Of a stretch of DNA of 64,000 bases, positions 7,130 to 16,077 are shown one piece after another (within the stretch, counting starts at the first letter, position 1; each line of letters starts with the position of its first letter). The DNA comes from Lachnospiraceae bacterium. GTDB lineage: Bacteria > Bacillota > Clostridia > Lachnospirales > Lachnospiraceae. The notes beneath the pieces were generated by a model, which ran no database searches, was not told the origin of the DNA, and worked only from the letters and a program-made list of their open reading frames with translations. Position numbers and translations under genes: made by a program. The stretch lies in assembly GCA_014804695.1 (NCBI GenBank), contig JAAUZJ010000001.1, forward strand, positions 56,193-120,192. Direction: 5' to 3'.

Positions 7130-8914
7130 GTTATCTATTTGATATACAAAAACTCCGTTAGTCTTTCCTTTAAGTGGAATCTCACCAATAGGCGTTACAT
7201 CCACCCGGTCTTTTACAGCCTCGTAAACGTCCTTACTGATAAGAATCTGTCCCGCCCCTGCATTGCTCTCCAGCCTGGCCGCCGTATTAACGGTATCGCC
7301 GATTGCCGTATAATCCATACGGAAATCACATCCGATATTTCCGACTACGGCATTACCGCAGTTGACTCCAATCCCGAAAGATACGCTTTTGTTAAACCGC
7401 TCACTAAACTTCTTGGAAATAATATCAGATCCCGCCTTCATATCCCATGCCGTACATACCGCGCGGAAAATATAGTCATCCAGATCAAAAGGCGCATTAA
7501 ACACTGCCATTGTAGCGTCACCTACAAACTTATCCAGCGTTCCGCCATTATCGAAAATAGCCTGTGTGGTAAGCGACAAATATTCGTTGAGAATTTCCAC
7601 TACTTCTTCCGGTCTCAAACTCTCCGACATAGTAGTAAACCCGCGTATATCCACGAATAACACCGCAATATGACGGTTTTCACCACCGATTACCAGTTCA
7701 AAATCCTTGTCCTTACTTATTTTATCCACAACCTGCGGCGCCACATACTGTTTAAATACATTAATAACACGCCGCCTGCGCATAATCTCCGCCAAATATG
7801 CCTGAATCACCTGTATAAGATAGATTACAAACAAGCAGACAGGCCACAGCAGCGTCGGAACAATCCATCCGCGCAGATACATCGCCCTTGAAAAAATCAG
7901 ATCAAGAACTGTAAGAACTACAAACAGGATGGTTGAATGTAATAACCTGAGCTTTCTGGTGCATACATAAAACAGTCCGCATAAAACCGCAGCCACGACA
8001 GCATATAGCATCGAGGATATCGGAAGCTGGGTCCTGCCTTCTAACAACGCTTCTATTATATTCGCATGTATCTCAACTCCATATATTTGACTGTTATGGT
8101 CAATAGCCGGCATATAGGAATCCTGCATACCTACCGCATAAGCACCCACAAGCACGATCGCATCCTGAAAAATAGCAGCGTCCACTGTTTCATCAAGTAC
8201 ATCCGCCATAGAAACTACGCTGTATCCACCCGCTTTTCCGGAATAATTGAAATAAAAGCGATTATTCCGTCCATACGTATCCGGCAATATCGCTTCTTCT
8301 CCCCTGTGCTCCTGATAAACCATGTATACGCGGGAAGAAAGACTGTACATTCTTTCGCCGTCATAATCTAAATATGCCATAGCCTGACGCACATATCCGT
8401 CCGTATCTACAAAGGTATTGGCAAATCCGCACATAACCTCGTCTTTTAAACTATCATAGGGATCAATAAGATAATCCACATGATAAGGATTATACGTAAT
8501 TTTGCCGTTCTCATCCCTCTCCGGCTGTTCCTTAAAAGAAAAGCTCATTGCCGAAACAACATTTCCCGCCTCTCCGCAGACTCTTGCAAAATTATTATCC
8601 GCCGTTTCATCAACATTCTCACTGTAAATAACATCGAAGCCGATTACAGCCGGTCTTTTTTGAGCATCGTTGTTTAGCATTGATACAAGCTTCGCCGGAA
8701 TATCCCTGCTCCATGTATTAACAGGACCGTACTGTTCTAACGTCTTATCGTCAATCCCTATTATATATATCTTCTTATTAGTGACAGACTCTCTCTGATT
8801 CAGCCTGTCGGATATTCCCATATAAGAATATCCTGCCGTACTAAAGTACAAAAATATAAAAGATGCCATAATAACGGCGGCCGCAATCGCCGCCGCCTTA
8901 ATCCATTTTTTCAT
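7094..8914 (-). CDS. CHASE2-domain class III adenylate/guanylate cyclase
   Basis: Membrane receptor cyclase of 606 residues. An N-terminal membrane helix (about 5-25) precedes an extracytoplasmic CHASE2 sensor (about 30-285), then three membrane helices (about 290-385) and a C-terminal catalytic domain (about 415-600). Catalytic residues of class III cyclases are visible: the metal Asp in FVDIRGFT and in GDATMAVF, Lys in LDKFVGD, Thr in MDYTAIGD, and the Asn and Arg of VNTAARLES. The Lys/Thr pair favours ATP as substrate, so cyclic AMP is the likely product. ATG 8914 has GGAAG upstream and lies two bases after the FecR gene stop; the ATG at 8926 overlaps that gene and has no site. A FecR-CHASE2 cyclase neighbourhood is a known pairing. 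Confidence 0.92.
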   Translation of the reverse strand: MKKWIKAAAIAAAVIMASFIFLYFSTAGYSYMGISDRLNQRESVTNKKIYIIGIDDKTLEQYGPVNTWSRDIPAKLVSMLNNDAQKRPAVIGFDVIYSENVDETADNNFARVCGEAGNVVSAMSFSFKEQPERDENGKITYNPYHVDYLIDPYDSLKDEVMCGFANTFVDTDGYVRQAMAYLDYDGERMYSLSSRVYMVYQEHRGEEAILPDTYGRNNRFYFNYSGKAGGYSVVSMADVLDETVDAAIFQDAIVLVGAYAVGMQDSYMPAIDHNSQIYGVEIHANIIEALLEGRTQLPISSMLYAVVAAVLCGLFYVCTRKLRLLHSTILFVVLTVLDLIFSRAMYLRGWIVPTLLWPVCLFVIYLIQVIQAYLAEIMRRRRVINVFKQYVAPQVVDKISKDKDFELVIGGENRHIAVLFVDIRGFTTMSESLRPEEVVEILNEYLSLTTQAIFDNGGTLDKFVGDATMAVFNAPFDLDDYIFRAVCTAWDMKAGSDIISKKFSERFNKSVSFGIGVNCGNAVVGNIGCDFRMDYTAIGDTVNTAARLESNAGAGQILISKDVYEAVKDRVDVTPIGEIPLKGKTNGVFVYQIDNVRRTSNTLSKG

Positions 8915-8916
8915 AT

Positions 8917-10236
8917 TTACTTCCATTCTATAGTTGTATCCGCTGTAATTTTTGTATCGAAGTTAAAATCCCATGCCCCTTCTGTAGCCGGTACCAATGT
9001 AGGTGCCGTAGCTTTGTCTCCTTTTTTAACGCTCTGCGTAGCAAATACAGAACCCTGATATTTATAAGTTACCGTATAAGTTACTGTTTTAGAAGGTTTC
9101 TTAGGTTTGCTGCCGGAACCATTGTCAGGCTTCTTATCTTGTGAATCGCCGGAGCCGTTATCAGAATTGCTATCCTGAGAATCATCATTCGGAGTAGTGT
9201 TTCCGGATTTATCCGACTTATCGTCTGATGACGGCGATGTATTCTGTGGTTGCTTATCGTCTTTATCTCCTACATTCTTTCCGTCTTTTTTGTCGGTCGT
9301 TTTGTCCTTATCGTTTCTAGAAGTCTTCTTATTTGAATCGTCCTTCTTATTGTTACCGCTCTGAGCATCATCTTTACTTTGCTTATTATCATCCGTTTCA
9401 GCCTGACCCGCCTCAGAAACTTCCGTTGTACCCTGTACTATCTCAGATTCAGATGTTTCATTTTTCTGCGTGTCTGCACTCATATCATTCTTATCAGAAG
9501 AAATGAGACTGTTAAGCTCTTCCTTACTGATTCCTGTAATCTCCGTACCACTGCTTACTATATCGTTTAACGTCCAAATCGCCTGCTCTGGAAGCGTATC
9601 AAAATCAATATCCTTTGGTCCTTCTGTATTACCTTCACTGTCTACAGTCAATTCACTGCCTGCATGTACAAGTACCTCTTCTCCCATTGTTCCGTCAGGC
9701 ATAATCGGAGTTGTTGCTACCGTACCCTGGAAGCAGCAGATTCTCATATTCTGTCCGCCTTCTCCATCATCGCTAAGCTCTGCACGATATATCGTACCCC
9801 TTACCGCCATGACAGAGTTCGGGGTTGCTGTCTCATAAACTGCCTCCCCGCTCAAAGGATTCTGAATCTCATTAGTGATCGAACCCTGTTCCAAAGTGAT
9901 TTTAGTCTTGGAATCTTTTGCATCGCCTTTTGCTTGAAGCGAAAAAATCGTATTTTCTTCCGCCGTTATGTATTTATCGTCATCCAGCTTCATGCGCATC
10001 ATGCTCTCTTCTTTAACACTCACACGGTCGCCGGATTCCAGGTATAAATTCTCCGCCGCATCGATTGTCCCGATATCTGCACGCTCGATCACTGCGTTTC
10101 CTTCCAGATCATAAACGAGTATAGAACGGAAGAACTCATCTTTTCCGGATAAAAGAATCACTGCCGCAGCTGCAACTACAACTACTGCTGCAACTATCAT
10201 AATAATTATTTTCTTAGATGATATCTGCTTCTGCAT
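8917..10236 (-). CDS. FecR-domain membrane-anchored extracellular protein
   Basis: About 439 residues with one N-terminal membrane helix and an extracellular remainder. Residues about 40-150 match a FecR-type beta domain, including LESGDRVSV and the characteristic SVMAVRGT near its end. A long Ser/Lys/Asp/Asn-rich linker (about 235-375) leads to a C-terminal repeat of the Listeria-Bacteroides type (TYTVTYKYQG, then VKKGDKATAP). No anti-sigma or DNA-binding domain is present, so this is not a classical FecR regulator. It probably works with the CHASE2 cyclase encoded immediately downstream, perhaps as a ligand or wall sensor; that is an inference. ATG 10236 has GGTGG at suitable spacing; ATG 10248 is an alternative. 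Confidence 0.8.
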   Translation of the reverse strand: MQKQISSKKIIIMIVAAVVVVAAAAVILLSGKDEFFRSILVYDLEGNAVIERADIGTIDAAENLYLESGDRVSVKEESMMRMKLDDDKYITAEENTIFSLQAKGDAKDSKTKITLEQGSITNEIQNPLSGEAVYETATPNSVMAVRGTIYRAELSDDGEGGQNMRICCFQGTVATTPIMPDGTMGEEVLVHAGSELTVDSEGNTEGPKDIDFDTLPEQAIWTLNDIVSSGTEITGISKEELNSLISSDKNDMSADTQKNETSESEIVQGTTEVSEAGQAETDDNKQSKDDAQSGNNKKDDSNKKTSRNDKDKTTDKKDGKNVGDKDDKQPQNTSPSSDDKSDKSGNTTPNDDSQDSNSDNGSGDSQDKKPDNGSGSKPKKPSKTVTYTVTYKYQGSVFATQSVKKGDKATAPTLVPATEGAWDFNFDTKITADTTIEWK

Positions 10237-10273
10237 ATAAACCACCATGCCTTTCCATTATTACCCATATTCT

Positions 10274-11479
10274 TTAACGCTTTTTAAAATTATAGCTTCC
10301 GTCTGTATTAACATAGAATGTAATACCTCCGCTATAAACTGCACTGTCTCCCTGAAGCGTCCAGCTTCCGCTGCCTAAACGGTAAGCAGTTCCTGCATGC
10401 AAAGAATATGTTCCGTCATTATTTATGACAGTAATGTCATCTCCGGGTTTAGGGTTATCGGGATTATCCGAGTTGTCGGGGTTATCCGGATCTTCAGGTT
10501 TTTCTCCGCCAATTGTAATGCTGCAGGTTGTTTCATGATCTGCCTTATCCTTTGCCTTGATCACACAGGATGTGCCATTTGCCGCGACCTGATACAGTCC
10601 GTCATCAGACGGTGATACTACCTGTTCATTTACACGCACTTCAGCTAAATTAGCATCCTCTACTCCAAATTTTGTTCCAACCGGGTAAGTGCCTCCATCC
10701 TGTATTCCGGTAATCACAGGACGCACTGAATCTACCACCAATCCTTTAGTTCTGACACACATTACCTGACCATTATCCGCTACTGCCTTGACATATAATA
10801 CATATTTTCCATCCTCACTCATTTTAAATTCCTGATAGGATAAATTATCTGCGCCCTGCCAAAGCGAAGTAAGTTGTTCTTCGCTCATGCTTTCATTAGA
10901 ACCGCTCTTATCAAGATAATATGAAAGAGAGGCAAAACCGCCCTCACTTATGGAAATACTAATGTTCTGGTCACAGTTATTAATATATATATCATACTCT
11001 AACGGGACATCCAAAGCCTGAGTTAAATTCATCCCTTGGTATTTAAGGGCAATCACTGGCAAACCACCAAAATCGGAAGTAGTATAAATCGGTTCTGTCA
11101 GAGGTAAGGCTCCAATATTGATTTCATCCAAAGGCTGCTCCGCAACAGGTTCTGAATCCCCTATAGCCAAGTCCTCTGTAGCTGAATCGTCTTGGACGTC
11201 ATCTTGATCTACAACATCCGGGGTTTCCTGATTTTCAACAACTTCCGTATCCTGTTCTTCAATAACTGCCGCATCCTGTTCTTCATTAAGGATTTGCTCC
11301 TGGCTTTCAATTGTCTCGTCCTGACTATCCTGCTTGAAATCAAAATCAGAATCAGTTTTCTGCACATCGTCAGCAGTCTCTGCATTTTCTTCCGCTGCCC
11401 ACATAGTGCTTACCGGCATCGACAATCCCAGAACCGCTGCCAGACACAAGGCTGATAAACTTTTCCATTTTTTCTTCAT
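10274..11479 (-). CDS. Secreted acidic protein with Ig-like segment, function unknown
   Basis: A 401-residue exported protein with a clear signal peptide (MKKKWKSLSA, hydrophobic core, probable cleavage after residue 28 at Met-Trp-Ala). Residues 30-115 are acidic low complexity rich in Glu, Asp and Gln. The middle (about 120-320) looks like one or two beta-sandwich domains, including a segment with VRPVITGIQDGGTY that resembles bacterial Ig-like repeats. A short Pro/Asp/Asn linker follows and then a 55-residue beta-rich tail ending KKR. No sortase signal is present. It is the first gene of the cluster with the FecR and cyclase genes (25-base gap) and has its own promoter at 11505-11532. Confidence 0.7.
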   Translation of the reverse strand: MKKKWKSLSALCLAAVLGLSMPVSTMWAAEENAETADDVQKTDSDFDFKQDSQDETIESQEQILNEEQDAAVIEEQDTEVVENQETPDVVDQDDVQDDSATEDLAIGDSEPVAEQPLDEINIGALPLTEPIYTTSDFGGLPVIALKYQGMNLTQALDVPLEYDIYINNCDQNISISISEGGFASLSYYLDKSGSNESMSEEQLTSLWQGADNLSYQEFKMSEDGKYVLYVKAVADNGQVMCVRTKGLVVDSVRPVITGIQDGGTYPVGTKFGVEDANLAEVRVNEQVVSPSDDGLYQVAANGTSCVIKAKDKADHETTCSITIGGEKPEDPDNPDNSDNPDNPKPGDDITVINNDGTYSLHAGTAYRLGSGSWTLQGDSAVYSGGITFYVNTDGSYNFKKR

Positions 11480-11504
11480 AACAATATCTCCTAACTGTAT
11501 AGAT

Positions 11505-11532
11505 ATTATAATACTAATAATACTCCTGATAA
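11505..11532 (-). promoter_or_regulatory. SigA-type promoter of the secreted/FecR/cyclase cluster
   Basis: Minus strand TTATCA, 16 bases, TATAAT. The -10 is perfect and the -35 matches four of six. It ends 26 bases before the ATG at 11479. Confidence 0.55.
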
Positions 11533-11573
11533 TATATTACACATAATTTGGAAATAGGTCAATATTAACATGA

Positions 11574-13244
11574 CTAAGACAACCTAAAATAAGCAACTGA
11601 TTCTTTCAATTCTTCAGATATATTATCTGTATCTGTTGCCTGCGTATTTATCATTTCAATATTCTGTCTCAACTCTTCTATAGATGCTGTCGTTTCCTGA
11701 CAACTTGCGGTATTTTCTTCTGATACGGAGGACAGGCTGTTTATTTCGTCAAGTACCTTTTCCTTATCCTGATTCAGAACATCGCTTTCTGCCGATATGC
11801 TATGAATCGTATCAACCGTGATCTGGATCTTATCACTGACTTTATCAAAGCTGTCGCTCACCGAAACCAGCGCATCTCCCTCCGAATCAATGGCATCTTT
11901 GATCTCATTTGCAAGCTGCACATTACTTTGCGATTTCAATATAATTTCGTTGATAATATTTTGAATCTCCTTCGCTGAGCTATCGGATTCCCCGGCTAAT
12001 GACTGTATTGAAGATGCAACAACAGCAAAACCTTTTCCCGCTTCTCCTGCTCTTGCTGCTTCAATGGAAGCATTCAGCGCCAGCATACTCGTCTGGCCCG
12101 CAATGTTAGTGATTGCATCTGCTGCCTTCCTTATGTTTTCAATTGCAGCATTTGCCTCATTGATACCCATCACAACATTCTCCGATATTGTAACCGTATT
12201 TTTATTTGCTCCTATCAAGTGGGACAAATTATCCTTTGCCTCTTTATTGATGACTTCAATTTCCTGTGCCTGTGTATGCGCTTTCACTGCACTTTCAGCA
12301 ATGGAAGAAATACTTTCTCCCACATTCTGCATGGACGCTGCTGTATTCTGAACCGATTCCGCGATATGCATAGAACCTTCCGACAATTCATTTGCAGCTT
12401 TCATAATGCCTTCGGTTGCATCATTGGAAACCTGAATGCCATCATGAATTGTTTTCACATTCTGATTCAGCTGCAATGTCTTATCATCCACTTTGGAAAT
12501 AATGCTTTTCAAATTATCCTGAAGATTTTTAACAGAATCTATCAGGGCTGAGATTTCCCTGATATTTGATGTGCAGCTTGTATTGATGCCCAGATTACCT
12601 TCTGACAACTCATGTGTATAATCGACTATCCCAATGATCGACTTTCTTATGTTCAGCCCTATAAGTACAATTATCACAATACAAAAAGCGGCAGTACATA
12701 CGGCAACAAGCACCATGCTCATTGTATTTGATCTTATATTTTCGTTTACAAAATATTCTGGCATTCCCGCAAATGCCATTCCGACGATCTCACCGCTTTC
12801 ATTACTAACAGGGGTATAATATACATAGTACTTATTTCCCCCGATCACCGTCCCATTCGTGTGATAATCATTTCCCTGCCTGACAAAATCCCAAATTCCC
12901 TCTGAAGCTTTTGTCCCTATATTACGTTCTCCATCCTCATTATAAATAGATGTGATAAACCTTACATCCTCAACAAACAGCGTAAGATCGACATCCTGAT
13001 CTTTAAGGCTGTCAATAAATTCCAGACTGACCTCATCCACTTCAAGAATATCTTCATTAATATCCCATTCAAAATATTCCCTTACCGACATGGCACATGC
13101 CTGCAGCTGTAAATTCACTCTTTCTTCCAAATTGCTTTTTGTTTTAGAAATCGCCATGGTAGATATTGTGACTGACGCCACAAGCAGGGGAATCAATCCC
13201 ATTAAAATACTGGTTGCCAAAAAAGATAATTTATGTTTCTTCAT
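11574..13244 (-). CDS. Methyl-accepting chemotaxis protein
   Basis: Transmembrane chemoreceptor of 556 residues. A first membrane helix (about 9-30) is followed by an extracellular sensor of roughly 150 residues of the Cache type, a second helix (about 175-200), a HAMP-like segment, and a long coiled-coil signalling domain. The hairpin tip is conserved: EAARAGEAGKGFAVVA. This tip contacts CheA and CheW, both encoded in the flagellar region. The start at 13244 has GGAGG; the longer open frame extends through the tsf terminator and is not used. No clear promoter is visible between that terminator and the gene, so read-through or a promoter further upstream is possible. The ligand cannot be inferred. 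Confidence 0.92.
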   Translation of the reverse strand: MKKHKLSFLATSILMGLIPLLVASVTISTMAISKTKSNLEERVNLQLQACAMSVREYFEWDINEDILEVDEVSLEFIDSLKDQDVDLTLFVEDVRFITSIYNEDGERNIGTKASEGIWDFVRQGNDYHTNGTVIGGNKYYVYYTPVSNESGEIVGMAFAGMPEYFVNENIRSNTMSMVLVAVCTAAFCIVIIVLIGLNIRKSIIGIVDYTHELSEGNLGINTSCTSNIREISALIDSVKNLQDNLKSIISKVDDKTLQLNQNVKTIHDGIQVSNDATEGIMKAANELSEGSMHIAESVQNTAASMQNVGESISSIAESAVKAHTQAQEIEVINKEAKDNLSHLIGANKNTVTISENVVMGINEANAAIENIRKAADAITNIAGQTSMLALNASIEAARAGEAGKGFAVVASSIQSLAGESDSSAKEIQNIINEIILKSQSNVQLANEIKDAIDSEGDALVSVSDSFDKVSDKIQITVDTIHSISAESDVLNQDKEKVLDEINSLSSVSEENTASCQETTASIEELRQNIEMINTQATDTDNISEELKESVAYFRLS

Positions 13245-13270
13245 ACATTTCCTCCAAAAGTATTTTTGAT

Positions 13271-13304
13271 TAAAAAAGCAGAGACTCAGCTTGAATCTCT
13301 GCTT
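13271..13304 (-). terminator. Rho-independent terminator after tsf
   Basis: A 9 bp stem AAGCAGAGA/TCTCTGCTT with an 11-base loop is followed by a run of seven T on the minus strand, 26 bases after the tsf stop codon. Confidence 0.9.
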
Positions 13305-13330
13305 CAATTTCATTATTCCAAGTACAAACT

Positions 13331-14266
13331 TTACATACCCATCTGCTTAGCAACTTCTTCTGCAAAGTTCTCTTCCTTCTTTTCGATACCTTCGCCTGTC
13401 TCAAAACGAACAAATGACTTAATTGAAAGGTTAGCGCTGTTTTCCTTTGCAACCTGCTCAATATATTTAGCAACTGACTGCTTTCCGTCCTCTGCCTTTA
13501 CATATACCTGCTCTAAGAGACATACTTCTTTTAATTCTTTATTAAGACGGCCGTTTACTGCGCCCTCAATTACTTTATCCGGCTTGCCTGCCATCTTAGG
13601 ATCGTTTTTGATCTGCTCTGCAATGATTCCTTTCTCATGTTCTTTATATTCCTCAGATACATCATCTGTAGAAACATACTTAGGAGCAAGAGCTGCAACC
13701 TGCATTGCAATGTTTGTTAACGCTTCCTTAACTGCATCATTTACTACATCTGTAGCAGCTTCAACGATAACGCCGATTCTTCCGCCGCCATGTACGTAAG
13801 TAACTGCGCAGCCATCATTTGCGACGATTTTCTTAAATCTTCTGATAGATAAGTTCTCGCCGATTACTGCAATCTTATCAACCAATGCATCCTTAACTGT
13901 CTTGGATGAATCCAAAGTCCAGCTTTCAGCAAGGAAAGCATCAAGGTCTGCTGCATCTGAATTAACAGCCTGTTTTGCAACAGCTTCAACATATTCCTGA
14001 AATTCAGCGTTCTTAGCTACGAAGTCTGTTTCTGAATTAACTTCAACAACTGCTGCTGTTTTATCGTCTTTTACAGCGACACGACAAAGACCTTCTGCTG
14101 CAATTCTGCCAGCTTTCTTCTCAGCTTTTGCCTGTCCGTTCTTTCTTAAATATTCAACTGCTGCTTCCATATCGCCATTGGTCTCACCAAGAGCCTTCTT
14201 GCAGTCCATCATGCCTGCACCGGTCATTTCTCTTAACTCTTTTACCATTGCTGCTGTGATAGCCAT
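13331..14266 (-). CDS. tsf: Translation elongation factor Ts
   Basis: Nucleotide exchange factor that regenerates EF-Tu-GTP. The N-terminal UBA-like domain (VKELREMTGAGMMDCKKAL, about 8-28) and the conserved core motif SETDFVAKN are present. The length of 311 residues is typical. It follows rpsB by 30 bases in the conserved rpsB-tsf operon and ends in a strong terminator. GGAGG precedes the ATG. Nothing unusual was seen apart from its position directly after the flagellar region, which mirrors Bacillus. Confidence 0.97.
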   Translation of the reverse strand: MAITAAMVKELREMTGAGMMDCKKALGETNGDMEAAVEYLRKNGQAKAEKKAGRIAAEGLCRVAVKDDKTAAVVEVNSETDFVAKNAEFQEYVEAVAKQAVNSDAADLDAFLAESWTLDSSKTVKDALVDKIAVIGENLSIRRFKKIVANDGCAVTYVHGGGRIGVIVEAATDVVNDAVKEALTNIAMQVAALAPKYVSTDDVSEEYKEHEKGIIAEQIKNDPKMAGKPDKVIEGAVNGRLNKELKEVCLLEQVYVKAEDGKQSVAKYIEQVAKENSANLSIKSFVRFETGEGIEKKEENFAEEVAKQMGM

Positions 14267-14296
14267 TTATATCTCCTCCTATACGGTCAAATTTAT

Positions 14297-15088
14297 TTAT
14301 TCTGCATCTGCTGCTGTCTCTTCCACAGTCTCCTGCGCAGCTACTACTTCTTCTATATCCTCTGCTGCTTCTGCGCTCTGCACATTTTCTTCTACATATA
14401 CTTCCTCGCCCTGATTTGCTTCAATAACAGCATCAGCCATCTTGGATACGATCAGTTTTACAGCTCTGATAGCATCATCATTACCGGGAATTATATAGTC
14501 AAGCTCTTCGGGATCGCAGTTTGTATCACCGATACCGATAAGTGTAATTCCAAGAGTATGTGCTTCCTGTACGCAAATTCTTTCCTTCTTGGGATCTACA
14601 ACGAATATACAATCAGGAACTCTTGTCATTTCCTTAATTCCGCCTAAGTTTCTCTCTAACTTATCCCATTCTTTTTTCAACTTAATAACTTCCTTCTTAG
14701 GAAGTACGTCAAAAGTTCCGTCCTCTGACATTGTTTCAATAGCTTTTAATCTTTCAATTCTGGAACGGATTGTCTTAAAGTTGGTAAGCATACCGCCTAA
14801 CCATCTTTCGTTAACATAATACATACCGCAACGCTCTGCTTCTGTCTTAACAGCATCCTGAGCCTGTTTCTTGGTTCCTACAAAAAGAATAGTTCCTCCC
14901 TGGGAAGCTACTTCAAATACTGCTCTGTACGCCTCGTCAACCTTACCTACGGATTTCTGCAGATCAATAATATGAATTCCGTTTCTCTCTGTAAAGATGT
15001 AAGGAGCCATTTTAGGGTTCCATCTTCTTGTCTGGTGTCCGAAATGAACACCTGCTTCTAATAACTGTTTCATTGAAATAACGCTCAT
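14297..15088 (-). CDS. rpsB: 30S ribosomal protein S2
   Basis: Small-subunit ribosomal protein. The N-terminus [19 protein letters not shown] and the motifs [20 protein letters not shown] and DPKKE are hallmarks of bacterial S2. The protein is 263 residues with an acidic C-terminal tail from about 230, common in Clostridia. The start at 15088 has GGAGG; the open frame continues upstream in frame through the leader hairpin but that part is not S2-like. It heads an operon with tsf and is preceded by its own promoter and a structured 5' region that may regulate it. Confidence 0.97.
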   Translation of the reverse strand: MSVISMKQLLEAGVHFGHQTRRWNPKMAPYIFTERNGIHIIDLQKSVGKVDEAYRAVFEVASQGGTILFVGTKKQAQDAVKTEAERCGMYYVNERWLGGMLTNFKTIRSRIERLKAIETMSEDGTFDVLPKKEVIKLKKEWDKLERNLGGIKEMTRVPDCIFVVDPKKERICVQEAHTLGITLIGIGDTNCDPEELDYIIPGNDDAIRAVKLIVSKMADAVIEANQGEEVYVEENVQSAEAAEDIEEVVAAQETVEETAADAE

Positions 15089-15117
15089 TTTTCTACCTCC
15101 ATTTAGTTGTTTTCTTC

Positions 15118-15192
15118 CACATGCTTTTGCAAAAACCTGCTCATCTGCTAACCTCCGCGTCATGAGGCACCGGCAGATAATAAGCATATGTG
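15118..15192 (-). promoter_or_regulatory. Structured leader upstream of rpsB (candidate S2 autoregulatory RNA)
   Basis: Nested inverted repeats lie between the promoter and the rpsB start. Outer arms are CAC-AT-ATGCTT with AAGCAT-GTG, next arms ATCTGC/GCAGAT, and an inner CCTC/GAGG closes an 8-base loop. Ribosomal protein operons often use such leaders for feedback control. I cannot match it to a named family by eye. Confidence 0.5.
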
Positions 15193-15228
15193 ATTTTTTT
15201 TGCGCAGTTTATCTGCACACGCTTAGAT

Positions 15229-15257
15229 AGCATAACATATTAAAAAAACTTATGCAA
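15229..15257 (-). promoter_or_regulatory. SigA-type promoter of rpsB-tsf
   Basis: Minus strand TTGCAT, 17 bases, TATGCT. It would give a leader of about 135 bases before the rpsB ATG. Confidence 0.6.
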
Positions 15258-15308
15258 GTGGTTTTACCCGGTTTTGTGCATAAAAGTTTTAGTTTATTAA
15301 TAAGCTGC

Positions 15309-16064
15309 TTATTCTATACCGGTAAGTATTCTGGCCATCTGCTCATCGCTGGCATTAGCCGGTATCGTGTATGTCCCTGTTCTTATTTTTTTATCATAAC
15401 CATTTTCACATAAAAAAGTATCAAAGTCACCCGCTGACTCTATAGCCCCCACATCTGCAAGTTTCTTACTTACAGAATAGGAACCATCACCTTTTCCTAT
15501 TGTAATTACCATAGGCTTATCCGAAGCTACGGTATCTGTTCCTGATGGTTTCGTTTCCGAGCTGTCGTTTTTGTTATTGGTATCCGTATTGTCGGTCTTA
15601 GACTCCGCATCCGGGCTGTTGGTTTTAGACTCAGCATCTCCTGCCTCTGCATCAACACCTGAATCAGTCTTCCTGGTTCCTGCCTGAGAATTTCTTCCCA
15701 AAACATCCGAAGCCTCATTTTCTTCTGAGGCAGACACATTCGCGACGTTATCTGTGTCATCAGATTTTTGCGACGTATTGCTTCCATCCGCATTTGATGA
15801 GACGTCCTTCTTGTCAGCATCAGCTTTCCCCGAATCATCCGTCTTGTTGGCATCCGTTGAATCATCTGTCACATCAACATCCTGCTCGTCATCTTTATGA
15901 TTAATTTCATCAAGCACCGTATTCTCCGTCATCCCCAGCTGTTTAGCCCTTGCAATAATCTCCTCATTTGTCATTGTCTTGTTCTTGGATGAGACAATCC
16001 CCATAACAATTGCGGTTATTGCAATTCCAAGTCCCAGTCCGCGTAAATAATATTTTAACTCCAT
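15309..16064 (-). CDS. Membrane-anchored MltG/YceG-like C-terminal domain protein
   Basis: 251 residues: a membrane segment at about 8-25, a region with KQLGMTENTV, then an extracellular linker (about 55-180) almost entirely of Asp, Ser, Thr, Asn and Lys. The C-terminal 60 residues (TIGKGDGSYSVSKKLADVGA and onward) resemble the LysM-like N-terminal module of YceG/MltG endolytic transglycosylases. The catalytic transglycosylase domain is missing, so an enzymatic role is unlikely. It could bind or sense peptidoglycan near the basal body, but that is an inference. It is the last gene of the flagellar region, 13 bases after the DUF6115 gene. Confidence 0.65.
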   Translation of the reverse strand: MELKYYLRGLGLGIAITAIVMGIVSSKNKTMTNEEIIARAKQLGMTENTVLDEINHKDDEQDVDVTDDSTDANKTDDSGKADADKKDVSSNADGSNTSQKSDDTDNVANVSASEENEASDVLGRNSQAGTRKTDSGVDAEAGDAESKTNSPDAESKTDNTDTNNKNDSSETKPSGTDTVASDKPMVITIGKGDGSYSVSKKLADVGAIESAGDFDTFLCENGYDKKIRTGTYTIPANASDEQMARILTGIE

Positions 16065-16077
16065 AATTCACCTATAA

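Noticed and set aside
13245-13313. Longer N-terminus of the chemoreceptor
   Set aside because: The extension is encoded across the tsf terminator and lacks a ribosome site, whereas GGAGG precedes the ATG at 13244.
13326-13333. Minus-strand TAAAGTTT resembling a sigma-28 -35 box before the chemoreceptor gene
   Set aside because: No GCCGATAA-type -10 at the right spacing, and it overlaps the tsf stop codon upstream of the tsf terminator.
15299-15313. AATAAG/CTTATT hairpin at the end of the MltG-like gene as a terminator
   Set aside because: The stem is short and A/T-rich and no T run follows on the minus strand.
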